From Rhynchopus euleeides (lineage: Eukaryota; Euglenozoa; Diplonemea; Diplonemida; Diplonemidae), in NCBI GenBank assembly GCA_963210315.1, contig OY723307.1:744001-808000 (forward strand): 64,000 nucleotides of DNA, written 5' to 3'. Both the position numbers and the translations under genes were made by a program. The notes under the pieces are model-generated. The model ran no database searches and was not told the origin of the DNA. It saw only the letters and a list, made by a program, of their open reading frames with translations. Below are positions 54,632-63,660 of this stretch, piece by piece (the first letter of the stretch is position 1; each line of letters opens with the position of its first letter).

Positions 54632-55972
54632 TATGTCGAGCAACCAAATCCTTGAGCTTGTGCCACTGGGCATAGGAAGGGGTCGTTACAATAACGCCCC
54701 GAAAACCCATTTTTGGCACCCCTTGCCTGGCATGTTGCTGTTGTGTTGCCACTATCTCTCATCACACAGGGCGTCCAATACCCACACACCACACTCACAC
54801 TGGTTGTGTGGTGGGGATGGGGGGATTTTCTTGCCCGCGAGGGGGGTTGCGCGCCATTTCCCCCCCGAAAAACCCTTGGAGAAAAAGTGGAATCCCGACC
54901 CCTTTTTGGGCCCAAAAAGGCCAAAGTCCCAGGCATACTTGGATCGCATTGTTGCAAACGGCGTGGCTCAGAGAAATTCTCTCATTCACACCCCGAAACA
55001 GGTCTGCAACTGAACAGGCCTCTCTCTTCTAATACAGTCTGCTGTGGAAATACTTCGAAGGGAAACGGGAATATAATAAGGAGTGCGAAAAGGGGAATAT
55101 GCACGTGGGGTATCAGGGACAAGGGGATCCGCCCAACCGATACGAGGGAAATCAGGGGCACATCCCCAGGAACACATGGGGGGCATAAAGTGTGTGCCGA
55201 AGCGGTAACGCATCGACAAACAGAATATGAAAGTGGTGAAAGTCCTGAAAGGAGCTTGTTGCGCATGCCCAGAAGGCCGGAAGGCTCTCTCTGGAAACGC
55301 CCTGCCGAGCCTACCTAACGCACCTGAGACGCCCGAGGTGGGGCACTCACGCGTTACGCACAATGAAATGTCCGCTACTTTTTTGAGCCATACTTACGGC
55401 ACCATGCTGTACAGTTCGGGGTTGCTCTGCACCCTCTTCCGTGCCCAGGGGGGTCACGGTAAAAAACTTGCCGTCGGCATGGTATTATAGAATGAGATGA
55501 TGATACAATTGATACCATGCGACCTCGTCGGAGATCTTCGCTTCTTTGGCTGGAAAGCCAGTGCCTGAGGTTTCACTGCACAGCCCATGCATGCTGCTCA
55601 ATGTGAGATTTTGAACGATTTTTTGAACGATTTTTGGCCGTGCTCGTAGCATCCCCCGGATGAGGGGGGGTCGCTGTTTCGTGTTCTCCTGGCCGCACGG
55701 AGGCATTGCCTTACGTCGCCTCTTCCTCTTTTCCTTTGGTGGTGTGTTGGTCTGGCACAGAGGGCGGGACCGTGCTGATATGCACAGTGGCGACTCTCCC
55801 TTTTGTTTTGTGCCCGCCTCCACCGAGTTACGGCTGATGCCTCTCAGACTGGGGGCGGGCGGTCGCCGACGCTGACGCGCCTGGCGGCCTGTGGAAAGTG
55901 ACGTGGGGCTGGGATGGGGGGGGTGCTGGGGAGTCGGGCCAAAGCCCTTGTTCTCTGATGATGATATTTGGT

Positions 55973-56300
55973 TCACGCGTTCAGGTAGTCCTTCTCGCCG
56001 TGCTCCGTTACTCCTGCCTCGGCCAGGTAGCGCAGTGCCTCCTTGCAGTTGTGCAACAGCAGGTTGTGCACGTTTGTGGCTGTGAGGTGGTGTCGGGCTG
56101 ACGCTGTCGCGGGGCAGCCGAAGAAGAGGTGCTTCAGCGAGACCCCAGGCGGGTGGCCCGGTGCATGCTTCAGGCAGGGTTGGCACGGTGGTTGTGCCGT
56201 GCCCGGGACGTCGTGGTCGTAGACCAGGCGGTGGTGGTCGGCCCGGAGGCGGCGGATGGTAGTTTCCCCTAAGCGGGTGAGTCGTCCCTCCATGCGGATT
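55973..56300 (-). pseudogene. LINE reverse transcriptase, C-terminal fragment
   Basis: A ~105-codon frame contains TIRRLRADHHRLVYDHDVPG, then CQPCLKH, then SLKHLFFGCPATASARHH. This is the zinc-knuckle region found after the reverse transcriptase of many non-LTR retrotransposons (Cys-x2-Cys...His-x4-Cys with following CP-x(3-5)-R). The rest of the polymerase is missing upstream, so the copy is 5'-truncated near 56,295. The stop lies at 55,973 and the presumed 3' UTR runs to about 55,612, where AATCGTTCA units form the tail. Confidence 0.7.
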
Positions 56301-56687
56301 TTTTGGGCCAAAATTCGGAATCCCAATATTTTTTTTGGGGGGGGGGGGGGGGGCAGGGGCTTAGCTTGGATTTTGGGGTTGGGGCCGAAACTCGGTCAGA
56401 CTCGGTCACAGTACACACGCAGTTGATTTGCCCCGTTGATTTGCTCCCCACCACCTGGTTCACCCAGAATTCGACGTTGCTGCCTTCCCGGTTCCCCCCC
56501 TTCTTATCTGGAACACCAGCTCAGCAACCAGGTTTGCAGCCTCAACCTGGGGTTGCTTTGTTGCCTTTGTAGGTGTGCATTGGCAGCTTCCCGCCAGGCA
56601 GTGGCGGATGCAGTCTCAGCAGCGCAGATAGTCCTGAAGTGGGCTGAAAAAGAGCTTTGTTGGTGCTTCCGTGAAATTTTCCATATA

Positions 56688-56864
56688 CCTCGGGTACCCG
56701 GAGAGAATGTCACCCCCCCTCGGCCTCCGCTTGGGCTCCAACGGCCACCCTGTACAGAGGGGGTGACGTTCTTCAATGGTTGCCCTGTGTAGCGGCTGGG
56801 AAGAATGTCACCCCCCCTCGGCCCTGGGCCCTCGAGGGGGTGACATTCTCTCGGGGTACCCTAG
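56688..56864. repeat. Palindromic small element M2, copy 2
   Basis: GGGTACCCGGAGAGAATGTC to GACATTCTCTCGGGGTACCC, with the same internal GAATGTCACCCCCCCTCGG blocks as 8,044-8,188. Confidence 0.85.
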
Positions 56865-57330
56865 GACCTCGCAAGAGTGGCTTCGGGGATACCCTGTGAA
56901 TCCTCGCGACATTCCACTCCACAAAGTACATTTGCAAGGCTTTCGCTGCTCAGTTGGCGAAGCCTGGTGGAGACAAGGCGGAGCTTGGAAAACAAGCGTT
57001 CAACAGAAGCAGTGCCCAGCCGAAGCATAGATGCAAGCTGGGGTAGCCTGCATGTTGCTGGGTACGTGAGAGCGAGGTTTGCCGAGGTAAACCGCTGAAT
57101 AACCTCCTGCAGATCACGCAGGCCCAACCTCCGAATCTCGGAACAGACACCCGGGCACCTTGCAGAAGGGCAGTCTTGTGCGCCTGTGCCCACTTCAGTG
57201 GGTGTGCTGGGGCATTGAAGTCCGGGCAAGGGTACGCGCCAGTGATCCCCGGGAGAGGTGCCAGGTAATGGTCAGCGATGTAGCCTCCTGCACCTGCGTG
57301 CCCACCATGTTGCCGGGAGACGGAATTCGA
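56861..57330 (-). pseudogene. hAT transposase C-terminal dimerisation domain
   Basis: The frame 57,229 down to 56,861 contains LTYPATCRLPQLASMLRLGT, ASVERLFSKLRLVSTRLRQL and SSESLANVLCGVE. This matches the hAT C-terminal dimerisation domain, whose hallmark is Pro-x-Leu...Ser-x-Glu-Arg-x-Phe-Ser followed by a basic Leu-rich helix. Upstream, in a second frame, GGYIADHYLAPLPGITGAYP and HPLKWAQAHKTALLQGA look like the preceding segment, separated by a frameshift near 57,170-57,200. The catalytic core is lost. Confidence 0.75.
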
Positions 57331-57460
57331 GACTGCTGACGTTATTCTTACGCTAGCGACGAATACGGGACAGAAGGAGAATGGGGTGTTCGCGTTCGCT
57401 CGCACGCGTGCTTCACCTCCTGTGCTGCTGCACCCCAAGAAAAATCCGCTTTTTTCCCCG

Positions 57461-57760
57461 AAAATCGTACTCCTTTCGCTTTATTATAGACACCCTGTCC
57501 AGCAACTGTGGGAGAACAGTTCCGGACTACTTTTTGTTGAGCGCACACTTGCTGTCTCAAGGCTGTGTTGAGGCCCTGTGAAGTGGCATGAGGTGCTAAT
57601 CCAAAGCTTCAGTCGTACGATTTCCTTCGTTACTTCGCGACTTCGCTACGCTTCGTCGCTCGTAACTAGTAAAAATCGTACTCCTTTCGCTTTATTATAG
57701 ACACCCTGTCCAGCAACTGTGGGAGAACAGTTCCGGACTACTTTTTGTTGAGCGCACACT
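57461..57760 (-). repeat. Right-end repeat block B1-A2-B2 of the retrotransposon
   Basis: B (AAAATCGTACTCCTTTCGCT to GTTGAGCGCACAC) occurs at 57,461-57,545 and 57,671-57,760, on both sides of A (TTGAGCGCACACTTGCTGTC to CGTCGCTCGTAACTAGTAAA). The B/A junction is GTACG-ATTTTT-ACTAG, and T-runs also lie at the outer ends, so crossover probably occurs within the T-run. Confidence 0.9.
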
Positions 57761-57879
57761 GGGTTCCCTCAGGGACCGTGAATACGGCAACTTGACTGAA
57801 CTGCAGGATGTCTTCCCCCAGGGGTATGAGCACCTTCACGCTGATGGCACGAACATTTATGGAACAACACTGGTGCAAT

Positions 57880-59590
57880 TTATACGCGCGGGCAGAGAGC
57901 TGCATCCGCGACCCCTGAGGAGGAGACAAACGCGGCGACGACGGGGGGCGGGGGGAGGGGGGGTGCCCCGAGTCGTGCCTGGGATGCTGAGACCGGGGCG
58001 CCCCTGGTGAAGGGGTCAGCGGCCTGCACATGGGTGGGGACCCATTGGGGATCGAGCTGCAGGCGGCCCCAGTCTGCAATGGCAAAGATCCAGCGCAGAA
58101 GCTGGTTTGCGAAATGGTTGCGTGAGTGGCCCACCTTTACGCACGCGACGACACCCGAGTTGTCGATGTGGAGGGTGACTCGGTGTCCGGGGTGGAGACG
58201 CGCTGCGAGCAGCACCGCAGCAGCTGCCGCCAGCATCTCCTTGATGAAGATGTGCGGCTTCTCCACCGTCGCGAAAGGCGCACGCACGACCAAGTCGGGG
58301 GAGACCACGGCCCAGACGCGCTGTGAGGCATCACACCACAGGGCGATTGCTGGGAGAGGCGGGGGCACGTCCACCCACGCGTTGATCTCCATGGCGGGGA
58401 GCTCCTCGACCACCTCGTGCACCACCGAGGGGGAGACCCGCACTTGGTCGTCCCATCCGAGGAGGGAGCTGCCCACCAGGCGGCTGATCCTGCGAATGCA
58501 GGAGAGCGTAGACCACATGTTGCATAGACGGTGCCCCGCGATGTGGCAGAAACGCAGTGCCCTCCCCGTGACAACACACAATTCCCGCGCTGACAGCGCG
58601 CCCGCCTTGAAACGCCCCAGTTCCGGGGAGACGAGGAATGCATTGACCCAGGCCTGGGAGGGGCGGTATGCATGGAGGGTGAGGTTGAAGTCGATACCCA
58701 GAACAGTGAACCTCCTGAGGGGGACCCCGGCCCCGTCCTCCACTTTGAACTCCGCTCCCACATGCGCAGCTCGCCGGCGCACGTCCGCATGGCGGGAGAC
58801 GGCCTCGTCGGCGGTGTTGCCCAGCACAATGAGATTGTCAACCCACACGACACCCCTCTCCCAGGGAAGGATGACCGACGCTGCTCGATGCGCGATGGTG
58901 GGGGCCCAGCACCAGCCCATGCAGAGAGCTGTCAGCCAGTAGGTGCTGTAACGACCCCTCTCCGGTGCCAGCTTCATCCCGAAGAAAGGGCGCACGTCTG
59001 TCGCAAGCGGGATCTGGTAGAACCAGGATCGAAAATCCTCGAGGATGGCATGGTCTGCAGCCGCGATCCGAGTGGCGGCGACGATGATGTCCGGTAAACC
59101 CATGGGCGGCGGGGGACGCATGCATTCGTTGAGCTTTATTGCAATTCGTCACCAGACGCGAACCTCCCGAGGATTTTGCCACCGTGAACTGCGGGAGACA
59201 CATTTGGATGGAGTCAGATGGGGGCTCGATGACCTCAGCTTGCCGGAGAGTCGGCACGTGCTTCAACATGTTCCTCGAGATGCTGTTCTTCGCGCCGTAC
59301 GGGAGAGTGTCGGGGTGCACTGCGCACTGGGCCAGGAAACCTTCCTTTGACCGGATCACTTCGATGATGCCTAGTAGGATACCCCCGGTGTCCAGCTCCA
59401 GCAGCCTATCCAGGTTCACGCGGTTCTTGGTAATGGGGGCAAGAGGCGCGTCAGAGCGTGTGGAGGGGGGTGATATGAAACCGCTCTGCGTAGGGAGGCC
59501 CACCCGCAGCGATGCATCGTAAGGGAAGATGATGTCTGGGCGAAAATCTGTGCACTCCGGAGGTGATGGTTGGCTGTAGAAGGCAAAGGG
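57880..59590 (-). pseudogene. Reverse transcriptase-RNase H of the retrotransposon (one frame break)
   Basis: The first part (about 59,590-59,145) contains FTVAKSSGGSRLVTNCNK. The second (59,121-57,880) contains ILEDFRSWFYQIPL, LCMGWCWAPTIA and VVWVDNLIVLG. These are the RT fingers and palm motifs; the catalytic box reads W-V-D-N, with Asn where the second Asp is usual. RNase H follows with LWCDASQRVWAVV, KEMLAAAAAVLLA, LHIDNSGVVA and ADPFTRG, giving its Asp-Glu-Asp-Asp set. One extra base near 59,135-59,150, just after the NCNK motif, separates the two frames; it could be decay or programmed slippage. The upstream boundary with the recombinase gene is uncertain, as no separate ATG is obvious. 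Confidence 0.85.
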
Positions 59591-59610
59591 GGAGAGACCC
59601 GGAACCCCAC

Positions 59611-60453
59611 TCACTGCCACAGGTCGAGGGACACTGAGACCCGGACTGCCTCGCGCGCTGGATGAGCCTTCGCCAGCGGGATGTAGTGGAGGAGGGACTC
59701 CACCGTCGCATGGCGGGATACTGACATCATCTCTGCGAGTGAATGGCCCTTCTGCATGAGGTGCATCAACGCGCCCCGCCGGAGCGAGTGGCCCGACAGC
59801 TGGGGGTCCACCCGGCGGAGGGCAGCCACCAACTTCTGCCGCGTCGTGGGGAACGCCGGCGCGTCTGGAGGAAGAGACCTGCAGCGGGTCTGGAGGAAGT
59901 CGAAGGCCTGCGGGGACAGAGCGACACCGGTTGTGCGGCCCAAACGAAAAGGGTCGGACTTTCCTCCCGACCAGTCGAAGCCCACGTACGAGTCCTCGAA
60001 GGACAGGGCCCGCACGTCGAGCTTCAACAGGTCGCCGACGCGAGCTGCCGCCTTGAAGGCGACCTCCAAAGCGACGCGCACCACCGGTGACGACTCCCCG
60101 TCGATGGCCTGTCGCACCGTGGCCAGGTCGGCGGGCACTGCCTGACGAGAGGGACGGAGCGCTCCAGACCTCTTGTAGGAGCGCTCCAAGTCCCGGAGCA
60201 TGGGGGTAGGGTGCTCCAAGAACCCCGCGCGCTTTGCCCACGCCTTCAGGTTCTGCAGGTACTGCAGAAGGGCTGAGGGCTTGAGGCCATCCACCACCGA
60301 CTTCTTGCTGAGCCAGAGGAGGATGGCCTCGTCGACCGCGAGGGGGTGCCCCGTCCACGCCTCCCACTGCACCCGGAAGTCCATCATTCGGCGAGCGACC
60401 GAGATCTGGCCCCGCCAAGTCGATGGGGCCAGAGCACCCGATAGGGTTGACAT
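59611..60453 (-). CDS. Tyrosine recombinase of the retrotransposon
   Basis: An intact 280-codon frame beginning MSTLSGALAPSTWRGQISVA. It has an N-terminal helical SAM-like DNA-binding part (residues 10-100) and a catalytic domain with the full residue set: Arg138 in KAAARVGDLLKL, Lys165 in SGGKSDPFR, His222-x-x-Arg225 in SGHSLRRGAL, His248 in SRHAT and the nucleophile Tyr257 in LLHYIPL. It would join the circular DNA copy to the target by strand exchange. The gene lies between gag and RT/RNase H, with about 190 bp after gag, and ends just before the RT region. Confidence 0.92.
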   Translation of the reverse strand: MSTLSGALAPSTWRGQISVARRMMDFRVQWEAWTGHPLAVDEAILLWLSKKSVVDGLKPSALLQYLQNLKAWAKRAGFLEHPTPMLRDLERSYKRSGALRPSRQAVPADLATVRQAIDGESSPVVRVALEVAFKAAARVGDLLKLDVRALSFEDSYVGFDWSGGKSDPFRLGRTTGVALSPQAFDFLQTRCRSLPPDAPAFPTTRQKLVAALRRVDPQLSGHSLRRGALMHLMQKGHSLAEMMSVSRHATVESLLHYIPLAKAHPAREAVRVSVSLDLWQ

Positions 60454-60644
60454 GGCGTGGTTGTAGACCTGCCTGACCTGGCCCGGAGAGGTGATCGACT
60501 CCTGGTGCCGCGGCCGACCCGGTGCTGGCTTTTTTGGAGATTTTTTCGTCGGCAGTGGAGGGTGTGTGGTGAGGTGGGTGTGTGGGAGGGGGGGGAGGGA
60601 TGGGAGGGGGCGGGACGGGGTGGGGGGGCACAGGCTGGTGGGCC

Positions 60645-62139
60645 CTAGTTCCGGCGGTAGCCCCCCCGGGGGTGCCCGCGAAAATCCGGCTTCCTCTCGG
60701 TAACCTCTCGGCGGGCCATCTTGGGAGGGGGGCCGGCGAAAACGGAGCGGTCAGACCGCTGCCGCTTGGGGCCCTGGCGGGGCTCGTGGCGGGGCTCGAG
60801 GGGGCCCGAGGCAGCCTGGAGGGCGGGGGCAGCGAACACGGGCTGTGTGTCCGCAGCGAAAAAAGCGGATTCCATCTTCCTCGCCCCTGCCGAGTCGCCC
60901 CCAGCGGCCCGTTCCAGCACAAAGAGCCTCATGAGCTCCCTGTGGGCCATGTCGCATAAAAATTTGTTCGCCTCCTCCAGTGTTCCGTGTGTCCCAATCT
61001 TGTTCGCCATCGCTTTCAGGTCCGACACACGGTGTGCGGCCTCGATGGACAAACTGGAACCACTGGAGGAGAGCGGACCGAACCGGACGTCCAGCCCGAG
61101 GAGGACTGAAGCCCGCCTGTCCGCAGACATGGTGGCCCACAGAGAAGGCTCAAGGTCCGTGGCGAGAGCGCCGGGGGCGAGGGAGGACTGGGGAAGCGGG
61201 GCCGGGCTGGCGTGGGGAGGGGGGTGGCCCGCAGCGATGGCAGCCCAAGCCTGGTCTGCGCCAAAGCCTGCTGTGTTTGCCCAAGGTGCACCACCAGACA
61301 CAAAAGCCGGGTGGGGATCATGCTGAAGCGCGGCGACACCGGGGTGGTGTGCGGCCACAGCCGGTGCGTGGGGCGGGGGTGCACCGGCATGTGGAGCCTG
61401 CCCTGGAACGGGTGGCTGGGCGCTGGGGAGCGCTGGCGCTGGGTGGGGAGCATGTTGCAACGTGGGGATACCGGTATAGTGGTATGCCGACACAGCCGGA
61501 GCAGGGTGCGGGGGTGCACCGGCGTGCGGAGCCTGCCCTGGGATGGGCGGCTGAGCGGTGACAAACGCTGGGTGGGGAACATGCTGGAGCGTGGTGACAC
61601 CGGGAGAGTGGTGTGCCGACACGGCCGGTGCCTGGGGCGGGGGCGCACCGACGTGTGGAGCCTGCCCTGGGGGGGGCGGCTGAGCTGCAGGAGCACCGGG
61701 GGCGGGCGCTGGGAGGGGAGCCTGCTGCAGCGTGTGGACACCGGGGGAGTGGTGAACCAACACGTAAGATGATGTGTGGGGGGGGGGCACCAGCATGTGC
61801 AAACTGCCCGGGGGGGGGCTGCGCTGTCAAAGCACCGGGTGCTGGGTACAAGTTCTGGTGGTGGGGTGCATAGGCGTACACAGTGGGGTAAGCATGTGTG
61901 TTGTGCTGGGCCGGGCTCTGATGAGGGGCCCCCGTGGGCACGGGGTTGGCGGTTTGCGGCGGCGGAAGCTGCGATGGGGGAATCTGCGGGGGCTCCTGGG
62001 GTTCGACTGGTGTCACGGCCACAGGCTCAGCTGCGATGGCCTGGCCCGCGGCGGACTCCTCCTCAGACGGAGGCGGAGGCGGGGGTGTAGTCTGCGAGGC
62101 TTCCTTGGATTTTGGGGTCTTCTTCTTTCTTCCGGCCAT
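60645..62139 (-). pseudogene. Gag-like protein of the retrotransposon (one homopolymer frame break)
   Basis: The frame starts MAGRKKKTPKSKEASQTTPP and is Pro-rich. After a slip in a C-run (61,777-61,786) it continues in the frame that ends at 60,645. The middle has about four tandem repeats of ~40 residues, each with PGQAPHAGAPPP, SAHHSPGV and TLQHxPHPAF. The C-terminal third is more globular (LEPSLWATMSADRRASVLLG, EEANKFLCDMAHRELMRLFV) and ends in a basic Arg/Gly tail (RGHPRGGYRRN) suited to nucleic acid binding. There is no CCHC knuckle. The repeat register runs smoothly across the break, so a single base was lost or gained. Confidence 0.8.
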
Positions 62140-62179
62140 TGTTAAACTTGAGCGCACACTTGCAATGAAGTACAGAAAC

Positions 62180-62319
62180 TTGAGCGCACACTTGCTGTCT
62201 CAAGGCTGTGTTGAGGCCCTGTGAAGTGGCATGAGGTGCTAATCCAAAGCTTCAGTCGTACGATTTCCTTCGTTACTTCGCGACTTCGCTACGCTTCGTC
62301 GCTCGTAACTAGTAAAAAT
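62180..62319 (-). repeat. Left-end repeat A1 of the retrotransposon
   Basis: TTGAGCGCACACTTGCTGTC to CGTCGCTCGTAACTAGTAAA, matching A2. An extra TTGAGCGCACACTTGC fragment at about 62,147-62,163 lies between A1 and the gag start. Confidence 0.9.
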
Positions 62320-62819
62320 TTATACTTTTTTTTTGTCTTTTGAGCTGACCGAGTTTTTTTCCGGGTTTGGCTGAAACTCGGTCAGCTGACCGAGTTTACC
62401 CCCCCAAGCTAAGCCTCTGGGGGGGGGGGGGGGGGCGAGTTTGTTTGCACGGTGGACTCCCACACGTCAGGGTGCACCTTTTTGGGATATCGGAATAGCG
62501 GGGGTCTGGCGAGGTCCGACCCCCGCTCGCGGGGGTCATCTGGGCACCAAAAATAGCAGGGCAGACTCCCGCTAGCGGGGGTCTCCCAGACCCCCGCTCC
62601 AGGGGGTGGGAGTCCACCGTGTGGAAAATGAAGGTGGCGCAGCGTCGTTCTTCCACACAAGAGAGTCGTTTTTGGCATCAACGGATCAAACTCTCTTCAC
62701 GGTGACCCCACTCAAATATTTTTGAGTTACTGGGGGGCCACTTACTGTGCGTCAAAGTGTCGACGATTGGCCACCTTTTTGGTGCCGTGGCTGGGGGGTT
62801 GCCATGTGCACGCGCTACA

Positions 62820-62869
62820 AGGGGGGTCTGGGGCAGAGCCACCAGCCGCCGGAGGCCACGGTAGTGAAC
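62820..62869 (-). repeat. Hairpin repeat H, copy 4 (diverged)
   Basis: GGGGGGTCTGGGGCAGAGCC then CCGCCGGAGGCCACGGTAGT; the hairpin core is damaged relative to copies 1-3. Confidence 0.75.
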
Positions 62870-62970
62870 AGCTGTTCATTGTGGGCGTACTGATTTTGTG
62901 TGAGTTGGCTGCGTCCTCCTGAGGCCTGAGGCTACTGGAGTGGTTGACCTGATGGGTATCGAAGGGCTCC

Positions 62971-63000
62971 AGGGGGGTCTGGGGGGCGGAGCCCCCCAGC
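62971..63000 (-). repeat. Hairpin repeat H, copy 5 (truncated)
   Basis: GGGGGGTCTGGGGGGCGGAG then CCCCCCAGC, after which similarity ends. Confidence 0.75.
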
Positions 63001-63539
63001 GCGCTGCGCCCACCCACCCACCCACCCAATCTCGCCCCCAAAAAAATGCGAGGACCCCGAAAGTCCCAATGTCAATATCATTTAGCAGCAAGCATGGCAC
63101 AGCCTCGGATATTTTTTTTTTGGTGTCGACAATCACAAGCAAGCTTGATCTGTCCCATTGACACCCCTTACCCTGCGAGCAGGTTCGGGGGCAGTGTACT
63201 TTCAAAGTATAGACGGGGTCCGTCCTCAACCTCAGGAAGTATTCACAGCACAGGGTACACTTGATTCTGAAAGAAGGAGAACATTTCTGCATTTGGCTTT
63301 CTCAGGTTCACATCATGTTTCGTTTCCTAACGCATACATAGGTAGTTTCGGAGGGGGAAACTCATCAGTGCTATCCCTCCGTATGTGAATAGATACTGCC
63401 TCCGTGGTATAAAAACTCACAGATTTCCGGATTGCTTCAAAGTTTTCTTTTTCCAATATCTGCATGTCTGATTTGCGAAGCTGGCTAAGGGGGGTGTCGC
63501 CACGCACCCGTCCCGAGGGACCGCTGCCCTATATTTTTT

Positions 63540-63660
63540 TTTGTGTGTGCCAAACACAGGCCAAAACAGAAGCAACACCCGCAGCCTGATGAGGATGTTG
63601 TATTTGTTTCCCAAAAAAAGCATCTTTTTGGCACTTGGCAGGATCCCTGTTGCAGTCATA
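63540..63660. repeat. Dispersed repeat R3, copy 3
   Basis: TTGTGTGTGCCAAACACAGG, then CCCGCAGCCTGATGAGGATG, then GGCAGGATCCCTGTTGCAGT, matching 53,686-53,815. Confidence 0.75.

Larger units (their letters stand above)
53348..55972. other. Repeat-rich spacer
   Basis: No supported host gene. Holds repeat R3 (53,686-53,815), two copies of hairpin repeat H within 215 bp (54,369; 54,582), runs of pyrimidines near 54,150-54,230, and at 55,612-55,680 a GAACGATTTTTTGAACGATT tail that may be the 3' end of the LINE fragment that follows. Confidence 0.5.
57461..62319 (-). mobile_element. Tyrosine-recombinase retrotransposon (DIRS/VIPER-like) with split repeats
   Basis: On the minus strand the layout is A1 (62,319-62,180), gag, tyrosine recombinase, RT/RNase H, B1 (57,760-57,671), A2 (57,676-57,536), B2 (57,545-57,461). 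This A1...B1-A2-B2 split direct repeat is the hallmark of tyrosine-recombinase retrotransposons that integrate from a circle. The gene order gag-YR-RT/RH matches, as I recall, the VIPER type of kinetoplastids rather than Ngaro/PAT (gag-RT-YR). There is no target duplication, as expected. The repeats are nearly identical, so insertion is recent, although gag and RT each carry a one-base frame break. Confidence 0.9.
56354..62419 (-). mobile_element. hAT-like element in poly-G, hosting a retrotransposon
   Basis: The ends CAGGGGCTTAGCTTGG and CCAAGCTAAGCCTCTG are hAT-type inverted repeats. They continue inward to shared AAACTCGGTCAG words and both abut G-runs (about 56,336-56,353 and 62,420-62,438). 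Inside on the minus strand is the transposase C-terminal domain. The interior is broken by MITE M2 (56,688-56,864) and by a 4.86-kb retrotransposon (57,461-62,319). Without these, only about 1 kb of the element remains. Confidence 0.85.

Noticed and set aside
55485-56186. 233-codon minus-strand frame
   Set aside because: Overlaps the LINE fragment in another frame and is Pro/Arg/Ser low complexity; the LINE zinc-knuckle frame is the better reading.
58007-58942. 311-codon plus-strand frame opposite the RT
   Set aside because: It is the antisense shadow of the RT/RNase H coding region, which has recognisable catalytic motifs.
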